11,336 bases of DNA from Alphaproteobacteria bacterium (GTDB taxonomy: Bacteria > Pseudomonadota > Alphaproteobacteria > Micavibrionales > Micavibrionaceae), in the NCBI GenBank assembly GCA_023140905.1, contig JAGLKS010000039.1, forward strand, positions 1 to 11,336. The letters run 5' to 3'. Shown piece by piece: positions 6,839-11,336 of this stretch. A model generated the notes under the pieces. It made no database searches, was not told the origin of the DNA, and saw only the letters and a program-made list of their open reading frames with translations. The position numbers and the translations under genes were made by a program. Position 1 is the stretch's first letter; the number at the start of each line of letters is the position of its first letter.

Positions 6839-6862
6839 AATGGTGGCACCGCAAAGTTTGAC

Positions 6863-7228
6863 TTAACTTAGAGATGGGTCCTCTATAATAGGGGCATTTT
6901 CATCTGTCCTGCTTTCTGTGAATTCAGGTAGTCTATGCTTCTCAGCTGCCTCTACAACATCCCCTTGCTCTGCTTCTGAAAATGCTGGTCGCAAGCCTTT
7001 AGATCCATCAGGTCTTTGATATGTAATCCACATTGCCTCACGATTAAAGGGCATAATTCCAACTTTTCCCTTGAAGCCTTTAAAGCCGAGAACATGTCCT
7101 CCTTCATCTATATCCTTACCCATGACGTGCATATGAGGTAAGCCGGCTTCAGGATATCTATCATATGCTGCTGTTACATCTTCAGGTTTAACATTTGGGT
7201 TTGCCTTTTTTGCTTCATCAAAGGACAT
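6863..7228 (-). CDS. Small soluble hypothetical protein (121 aa)
   Basis: I do not recognise this protein. It has no signal peptide or membrane segment. Visible features are an N-terminal charged segment (MSFDEAKKANPNVKPEDV), a central Gly/His/Lys-rich part (HMHVMGKDIDEGGHVLGFKG, residues about 32-51) followed by a likely beta-rich piece around MWITYQRPDG (66-75), and an acidic C-terminus ending EDPSLS. It starts eight bases after the stop of the small gene at 7237, so the two probably form an operon. The SD is poor. It converges on ccdB with a gap of 24 bases. The pair lies between ccdAB and hisD and looks like accessory cargo. Confidence 0.7.
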   Translation of the reverse strand: MSFDEAKKANPNVKPEDVTAAYDRYPEAGLPHMHVMGKDIDEGGHVLGFKGFKGKVGIMPFNREAMWITYQRPDGSKGLRPAFSEAEQGDVVEAAEKHRLPEFTESRTDENAPIIEDPSLS

Positions 7229-7236
7229 AGAGCTGA

Positions 7237-7440
7237 TTAGATATCCACTATATACCCTTCCGTCTCCACCTGTTTTCCATCAGCGCCTTTTTTTGTAACA
7301 AAAGTCTCTATTGTATCGTTTTCATCAGGAAGGAAGACGACTTCACCATCAAGACCTAGTAGCGTACCTAATCCAGTTCCGTGCTCGGGTATTAATTGTA
7401 TAGCTTCGGCCACTGTCATGGGAAAAGGGGGATCCTTCAT
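7237..7440 (-). CDS. Very small hypothetical protein (about 67 aa)
   Basis: I do not recognise this protein. The sequence reads as an acidic beta-rich polypeptide (GTGLGTLLGLDGEVVFLPDE in the middle, VETEGYIVDI at the end), with no membrane segment. The ATG at 7440 is chosen; a TTG two codons upstream (7446) is an alternative, and neither has a clear SD. In-frame stops lie a few codons upstream, so it cannot be much longer. It is eight bases upstream of the 121-residue gene on the same strand. The LPDEND-type wording and size could suit a small immunity or regulatory protein, but nothing in the sequence shows that. Confidence 0.6.
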   Translation of the reverse strand: MKDPPFPMTVAEAIQLIPEHGTGLGTLLGLDGEVVFLPDENDTIETFVTKKGADGKQVETEGYIVDI

Positions 7441-7587
7441 ATCCAAAACATCGGCAATCGAAGTATGCTATATTAAAAAGTTTGTTCCGTTAAATTCGTT
7501 ACGTGATACCATGTGCGAACCCACTTAATTCTTTTCCGTAATTCACAGGTTTTGACCTTAACATAATAATTTAAAAAATTCAAATTT

Positions 7588-7615
7588 TCTTAAAACCACC
7601 AGCGCGAGATGGCGG
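7588..7615 (-). terminator. Rho-independent terminator of hisD
   Basis: On the minus strand CCGCCA (7610-7615) pairs with TGGTGG (7596-7601), including one G-U pair, around an eight-base loop, and TTTT (7592-7595) follows. The hairpin starts about nine bases after the hisD stop. Confidence 0.7.
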
Positions 7616-7624
7616 AGTTCACCA

Positions 7625-8941
7625 TTATATTTTCCGGCGTCTTAACACCTCGCCATGCATAGGAAACCCTTCATAATCCGTTATTATTGTAACCGGACCT
7701 TTCAAAGCTTCAAGCCCGGTTTTATCACAACAGGAAATTGAGGTTCGTTTAAGAAAATCCCAAATACTCGTGCAGGAATAACTATGCGCCCAACCGCCTG
7801 TAGGCAGCACGTGATTCACACCTATTCCGTAATTACCCAGCGAAGATGGTGTATATTCACCGATCAGGATTTCTCCGGCATTTCTAATATCATCCAGATA
7901 TTTTTCAGGGTCTTTAACTTTCAAGTGCAGGTGTTCCGGCGCGTATTCGTTAACAAGCTCAAGAGACGCATCCAGACTTTCTGTAATCACAATTCCGCCA
8001 TAGCTGTCCTCAGCTTCTCCGCCCATCACATGAGCACAAATACTCTTGTGTGGTTCGGGTAAACTATCAATTACCGCAGGCATGTTTTCCTGCACATAGC
8101 GAGCAAGTTTCTTATCATGTGTGACCAGCAACACGGCAGAATCCTTGCCGTGTTCAGCCTCATTCAATACGTCCAATATCGTGTTATCGGGATCTGCATT
8201 CTCATCCGCCAGCACAATTGAATCCGAGGGCCCGGCAGGCATTCCCGGATCTATAATATCCGAGAGCAAACGTTTAGCCGCTGCTACATACGGACTACCG
8301 GGACCGGATAGTTTTTTAACTCGCGGTACAGTATCAGTTCCAAAAGCAAGCGCAGCTATGCCTTGCGCGCCGCCGCATTTATAGACATTTTCCACCCCGC
8401 AAAGCCTTGCTGTATAAAGGGTTGCATCATCAACACTGCCATTGGGCATTGGCGGTGTAACTACAGCGATTGTTTTTACCCCGGCGATAACCGCAGGTAC
8501 GGCCAACATATAAAGTGCTGATGGAAAAGCCCCTTTCCCACGTGGAACATACAGCCCCACAGAATCAATAGGACTAACCTGCTCACCCGCTTCAACGCCG
8601 GGCATAATCTCGACCATCCAACGAGCAGGAACATGATCCATCTGTGCTTCGTGAAACTTTTTAACATTAGCCACACATACTTTGATAGCATCCTTAAGCT
8701 CTGGCTTCAGTGCTTTTTCTGCGCGTTCAAATTCTTCGTCTGTAGCTTTGATACTATCAATATAAGCTTTCTCAAATTTCACCGCAAAATCCCGCAAAGC
8801 ATCATCACCGCGTGTTCTTACGTCTTCGATAATCGGTTTTACCATTTCACAAACCGCGTCAATATTAGCTTGTGCCCGGCGAATAATTTTATGCTTTGTT
8901 TCTTCCTCTGTTTCATCCCAATAATAAAGTGCAATTGACAT
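7625..8941 (-). CDS. hisD: Histidinol dehydrogenase family protein (HisD)
   Basis: Zinc- and NAD-dependent enzyme of the last two steps of histidine synthesis, oxidising L-histidinol to L-histidine. The 438 residues match the family length (E. coli 434). Motifs in order are YVPRGKGAFPS (131-141), GGAQGIAALAFGT (190-202), GPGSPYVAAAKR (213-224), MPAGPSDSIVLADE (234-247), the catalytic pair APEHL (E336, H337), NHVLPT (H377) and EGFPMH (H429). Compared with the E. coli zinc ligands Q259, H262, D360 and H419, this protein has E261, H264, N370 and H429, so two ligands are changed, and PGG in the usual YVPGG is PRG. It seems to belong to a divergent HisD clade. The divergent hisH-hisA genes next door favour a true HisD, but a paralogue with another alcohol substrate is possible. 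GAGGA precedes the ATG by three bases. A terminator follows. Confidence 0.92.
   Translation of the reverse strand: MSIALYYWDETEEETKHKIIRRAQANIDAVCEMVKPIIEDVRTRGDDALRDFAVKFEKAYIDSIKATDEEFERAEKALKPELKDAIKVCVANVKKFHEAQMDHVPARWMVEIMPGVEAGEQVSPIDSVGLYVPRGKGAFPSALYMLAVPAVIAGVKTIAVVTPPMPNGSVDDATLYTARLCGVENVYKCGGAQGIAALAFGTDTVPRVKKLSGPGSPYVAAAKRLLSDIIDPGMPAGPSDSIVLADENADPDNTILDVLNEAEHGKDSAVLLVTHDKKLARYVQENMPAVIDSLPEPHKSICAHVMGGEAEDSYGGIVITESLDASLELVNEYAPEHLHLKVKDPEKYLDDIRNAGEILIGEYTPSSLGNYGIGVNHVLPTGGWAHSYSCTSIWDFLKRTSISCCDKTGLEALKGPVTIITDYEGFPMHGEVLRRRKI
8534..8549. other. Degenerate parS-like site inside hisD
   Basis: On the coding strand TGTTCCACGTGGGAAA keeps an intact half-site TGTTCCACGTG but has two mismatches in the other half against TGTTCCACGTGGAACA. 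It encodes the end of Y131 plus V132-P133-R134-G135-K136, a conserved HisD segment, so protein constraint may explain the match. Confidence 0.35.
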
Positions 8942-8998
8942 TATTCCTCACGCCTGTTTTTATCTTATAGTAGTCATAGTAGTTTAAAGAAACATTAG

Positions 8999-9007
8999 TG
9001 ATATAAT
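8999..9007 (+). promoter_or_regulatory. Extended -10 promoter of hisH
   Basis: TGATATAAT is a perfect extended -10 (TGn followed by TATAAT at 9002-9007), in the 78-base hisD-hisH divergent spacer. The -35 region is poor, as is common with extended -10 promoters. Transcription would start near 9014, about six bases before the hisH ATG at 9020, and there is no SD in between, so the mRNA would be essentially leaderless. Confidence 0.6.
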
Positions 9008-9019
9008 GAAAAATTTCAT

Positions 9020-9691
9020 ATGGCAAAAGAAACTGTTTTAATTATCGATTATGGCTCCGGCAATTTACGCTCTGCTGCAAAATCCTTTGAACGCGTTATC
9101 CATGATGAAGCGCGGGATTGTGCTGTGCTAATCAGCAATAAGCCCGAAGATATCTTAAAGGCCTCGCGGCTTGTTCTGCCCGGGCAAGGCGCTTTTGGCG
9201 ATTGCATGGAAAATTTATCAAGCACGCCGGGCATGGTTGATGCTTTGCGTGAACGCGTTTTAGATAATGGCGTGCCTTTTCTTGGTATCTGTGTTGGCAT
9301 GCAGCTTATGGCAACAAGAGGGCTGGAACATGGTGTTCATGCCGGACTAAACTGGATAGACGGTGAGGTCGTGCCTATAAAGCCCGCTGACCCGGCTTTA
9401 AAGATTCCGCATATGGGTTGGAATGAGCTGCATTTCCCGAATAATGCTGCACCACAAGACAACCGTCACGTTGTGCTTCGCAGCACAAGTTTTTCAGAAA
9501 ATTACTATTTTGTTCATTCTTTTATGTTCCAATGTACTTATAATCATCATTGTCTGGCTTTTACTGATTACGGCGGAGAAATTCCCGCAGTAGTCGGTCG
9601 TGATAATATGATAGGGACACAATTTCACCCGGAAAAAAGCCATGAGGCCGGATTGAAATTGCTGTCAGACTTTTTGGATTGGAGGCCATAA
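9020..9691 (+). CDS. hisH: HisH, glutamine amidotransferase subunit of imidazole glycerol phosphate synthase
   Basis: Releases ammonia from glutamine and passes it to HisF, which makes imidazole glycerol phosphate and AICAR from PRFAR. The 223 residues show the class I amidotransferase layout: IIDYGSGNLRS (8-18), the oxyanion loop LPGQGAFGD (53-61), the nucleophile loop FLGICVGMQLM with C91, IPHMGWNEL (129-137), YFVHSF (163-168) and TQFHPEKS with H203 and E205, completing the Cys-His-Glu triad. The length is slightly above the usual 200-215, with an insertion near residues 26-40. There is no SD before the ATG; see the promoter at 8999. It is first of three co-oriented genes and 24 bases before the GNAT gene. 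Its partner hisF is not in the window. Confidence 0.97.
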   Translation: MAKETVLIIDYGSGNLRSAAKSFERVIHDEARDCAVLISNKPEDILKASRLVLPGQGAFGDCMENLSSTPGMVDALRERVLDNGVPFLGICVGMQLMATRGLEHGVHAGLNWIDGEVVPIKPADPALKIPHMGWNELHFPNNAAPQDNRHVVLRSTSFSENYYFVHSFMFQCTYNHHCLAFTDYGGEIPAVVGRDNMIGTQFHPEKSHEAGLKLLSDFLDWRP

Positions 9692-9715
9692 AGTCGAAAA
9701 ACAGGGAGATAAGAT

Positions 9716-10300
9716 ATGAACAGACAAGCGCAATTAGAAGCTCTTGAACCAATCACATGCATTGAGCACGTAAAAGAATTCCGCTCTGGTGATTTGAATG
9801 ATTTATGCGATGCTACTGATGCAGCAATTTCTACCGGTGGCGGTTTTGGTTGGCTTGATTTACCAGAACGTGATTCTCTGGAACGTTACTGGCAAGGTGT
9901 TGTAACAATGCCATTGCGCGAGCTTTTTGTTGCACGTTTAGATCATGTTATCTGCGGAGCTTGCCAACTTATATGGCCATGCGTTCGTAATGAAGCTCAG
10001 AATTTTCATATGAAAATAACAACACATTTTGTCACCCCATGGGCAAGAAATCATGGATTAGCCCGCGCTTTACTTGAACATGCGGAAAAATTCTCACGCG
10101 CTAAAAACTTTGGTGTTATGAACTTGGATGTGCGGGAAACACAAACAGAAGCTATGCGCTTATATGAAATGATGGGATATCGCCGTTTAGGAACACATCC
10201 AGCTTATGCCCGTATTGATGAAAAAATACTCAAGGGCCATTATTATAGCAAAATAATCGATCCGGCCCTCGCAAAAGCAATAGAGTGGAACAAAGAATAA
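9716..10300 (+). CDS. GNAT-family N-acetyltransferase in the his cluster
   Basis: A 194-residue acetyl-CoA-dependent acyltransferase of unknown substrate. The acetyl-CoA pyrophosphate loop is visible as WARNHGLA (109-116, R/QxxGxA form) followed by the helix RALLEHAEKFSRAKNF (117-132). The C-terminal GNAT strand-helix is LDVRETQTEAMRLYEMMGY (137-155), ending YRRLG. Residues 1-80 are more divergent, with GGGFGW (41-46), as in many small-molecule acetyltransferases. AGGGAG (9703-9708) lies seven bases before the ATG. It sits between hisH and hisA, so it is probably transcribed with them. No known histidine step needs an acetyltransferase, so it may act on an intermediate, a tRNA or protein target, or an unrelated amine. 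Confidence 0.9.
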   Translation: MNRQAQLEALEPITCIEHVKEFRSGDLNDLCDATDAAISTGGGFGWLDLPERDSLERYWQGVVTMPLRELFVARLDHVICGACQLIWPCVRNEAQNFHMKITTHFVTPWARNHGLARALLEHAEKFSRAKNFGVMNLDVRETQTEAMRLYEMMGYRRLGTHPAYARIDEKILKGHYYSKIIDPALAKAIEWNKE

Positions 10301-10384
10301 ATGTTGCCCTCTTGAGCTAACGCCTTAACTTAGTTATAGATAGTGATCTGATATGAAATAATCTAACGTAAAGAAGGTCATTAA

Positions 10385-11116
10385 ATGATTGTTTACCCTG
10401 CTATAGATTTAAAGAATGGCAAATGCGTACGCCTTTATAAAGGTGATATGGACAATGATATTGTCTATAATGAAAACCCCGGGGCACAAGCTCTTGAGTG
10501 GGCTAAAGCTGGGTTTTCATGGATTCATGTAGTTGATCTTGACGGTGCAATTAGTGGCAAACCGGTTAATCGCGACGCAGTACATGCTATTCTTGATGCT
10601 TCAGATGTTCCGGTGCAACTTGGTGGCGGTATCCGTAATCTGGAACAAATAGAGGCTTGGTTATCCGAAGGAATAAGCCGCGTTATCTTAGGCACAGTAG
10701 CAGTACGCAATCCCGATCTTGTGAAACAAGCTTGCCATGAGTTCCCCGGACAAATCGCAGTTAGCATTGATGCGCGGCGTGGAAAAGTCGCTGTTGAAGG
10801 CTGGGTTAAAGAATCTGATATGCAGGCTTTTGAACTTGCGCGTATATTCGAAGATGTGGGTGTTTCAGCCATTATTTACACAGATATCGAGCGCGACGGC
10901 ACTGGTAAAGGGCTTAATATGATCTCAACAATTGCTCTGGCACAAACTACATCTATTCCTGTTATTGCTTCCGGCGGTGTTGGCAGCCTTGAAGATTTAC
11001 ACCTTGTATGTGAAAGTGAAGAATATGGCGTGCAAGGTGTTATTATCGGCAAAGCTCTTTACGACGGCAGCATAAATCCCGCAGACGTTCTTAATATTAT
11101 AGCTGGAGGGCAATAG
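10385..11116 (+). CDS. hisA: HisA, phosphoribosylformimino-5-aminoimidazole carboxamide ribotide isomerase
   Basis: Isomerises ProFAR to PRFAR, the substrate of HisH-HisF, through an Amadori rearrangement. The 243-residue (beta/alpha)8 barrel matches the family length. PAIDLKNGKCVRL (5-17) carries the catalytic D8; HVVDLDGA (48-55), VQLGGGIR (77-84), VSIDARRGKVAVEGW (126-140) with D129, YTDIERDGTGKG (165-176) and IASGGVGSLED give the second catalytic Asp and the two phosphate-binding loops. AAGAAGG (10371-10377) lies seven bases before the ATG. The 84-base gap after the GNAT gene is long enough for its own promoter, but I see none that is convincing. hisF usually follows hisA; here the operon ends. 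Confidence 0.97.
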   Translation: MIVYPAIDLKNGKCVRLYKGDMDNDIVYNENPGAQALEWAKAGFSWIHVVDLDGAISGKPVNRDAVHAILDASDVPVQLGGGIRNLEQIEAWLSEGISRVILGTVAVRNPDLVKQACHEFPGQIAVSIDARRGKVAVEGWVKESDMQAFELARIFEDVGVSAIIYTDIERDGTGKGLNMISTIALAQTTSIPVIASGGVGSLEDLHLVCESEEYGVQGVIIGKALYDGSINPADVLNIIAGGQ

Positions 11117-11148
11117 TGCCCAGCTCTTAAGCGACTTTACAATAAACC

Positions 11149-11168
11149 GCGGGAGACACATCTCCCGC
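11149..11168. terminator. Hairpin between convergent hisA and the right-edge gene
   Basis: GCGGGAGA (11149-11156) and TCTCCCGC (11161-11168) form a perfect eight-base stem with a CACA loop. On the minus strand it is followed by GGTTTATTGT, a modest T-rich tail, and on the plus strand by AGTAAAATTATT. It probably ends transcription from the minus strand and perhaps from both sides. Confidence 0.65.
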
Positions 11169-11175
11169 AGTAAAA

Positions 11176-11336
11176 TTATTGGCCAGGAGAAGGAGATGAT
11201 AAATTCTCCTGACTATCCATCAGATATTGGAAACGCTCCGCCTGTTCTTCGGAAAGAACCGTCTTGAAGGTATCAGCATGTTTTACAACCGTCTGAAACT
11301 GACTTTCCATGAATGCATTTACCGAATCGTCAAAAT
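11176..11336 (-). CDS. C-terminal end of an unrecognised protein with an LTxxQ-like motif (5' part off the edge)
   Basis: Reading from the right edge on the minus strand, 52 residues end at a TAA at 11176-11178. They form a likely helix with FDDSVNAFMESQF at the start and TFKTVLSEEQAERFQYLM in the middle, then a polar tail ending SPSPGQ. LSEEQAERF resembles the LTxxQ repeat of Spy/CpxP-like periplasmic helical proteins, which sense or chaperone in the envelope; this is a weak match on a fragment. The gene converges on hisA, and the hairpin at 11149 lies eight bases past its stop. Confidence 0.65.
   Translation of the reverse strand, partial: FDDSVNAFMESQFQTVVKHADTFKTVLSEEQAERFQYLMDSQENLSSPSPGQ

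Noticed and set aside
7806..7821. Another CACGTG core in hisD
   Set aside because: The flanks (GGCAG and ATTCA) do not match parS; it is just the NHVLPT coding sequence.
8640..8660. TTCGTGAAAC resembling half a parS
   Set aside because: The central CACGTG is not intact and at least four positions differ from the consensus.
10325..10357. Possible separate promoter for hisA
   Set aside because: Only weak matches (TTAGTT and TATGAA at 16 bases) in AT-rich DNA; read-through from hisH explains expression.

Overview
The window looks like a replication-origin-proximal stretch of an alphaproteobacterial chromosome, moderately AT-rich by eye (GC not computed). The evidence is a DUF6489-type small protein (a family I associate with Alphaproteobacteria) just upstream of mnmE, mnmE followed by mnmG on the same strand, and perfect or near-perfect parS centromere sites inside coding sequence. 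I cannot name the genus.

Layout. 1-3403 (minus strand): the 3' part of the transcript order is DUF6489 gene, then mnmE, then mnmG, which runs off the left edge. MnmE and MnmG together make the 5-(carboxymethyl)aminomethyl modification of the tRNA wobble uridine. A 312-base gap between mnmE and mnmG holds a pair of 17-base direct repeats and a strong stem-loop. A perfect 16-base parS lies inside mnmE. 3464-5170 (plus): a large membrane-anchored protein with eight CxxC zinc-finger motifs at a strict 11-residue spacing, divergent from the DUF6489 gene across a 60-base spacer centred on a perfect palindrome. 5285-5890 (minus): an unrecognised Ser-rich secreted or membrane protein carrying a second parS-like site.

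5891-7624 looks like an accessory islet: a long AT-rich spacer with opposed promoter-like signals, a ccdA-ccdB type II toxin-antitoxin pair (plus) with its own promoter and repeated operator-like sequences, and two small unrecognised genes on the minus strand.

7625-11116 is a histidine biosynthesis cluster. A HisD-family dehydrogenase (minus, with a clear terminator) is divergent from hisH, a GNAT acetyltransferase gene and hisA (plus). The hisH promoter has an extended -10 so close to the ATG that the mRNA should be nearly leaderless. hisF, the partner of hisH, does not follow hisA. Instead a hairpin separates hisA from the 3' end of a convergent gene with an LTxxQ-like motif.

The most interesting signal is the set of parS sites buried in reading frames: one perfect (2858-2873), one with a single mismatch (5699-5714) and one degenerate (8534-8549). 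Together with mnmG at the left edge they suggest that parA/parB and the chromosome centromere region lie here or just to the left.
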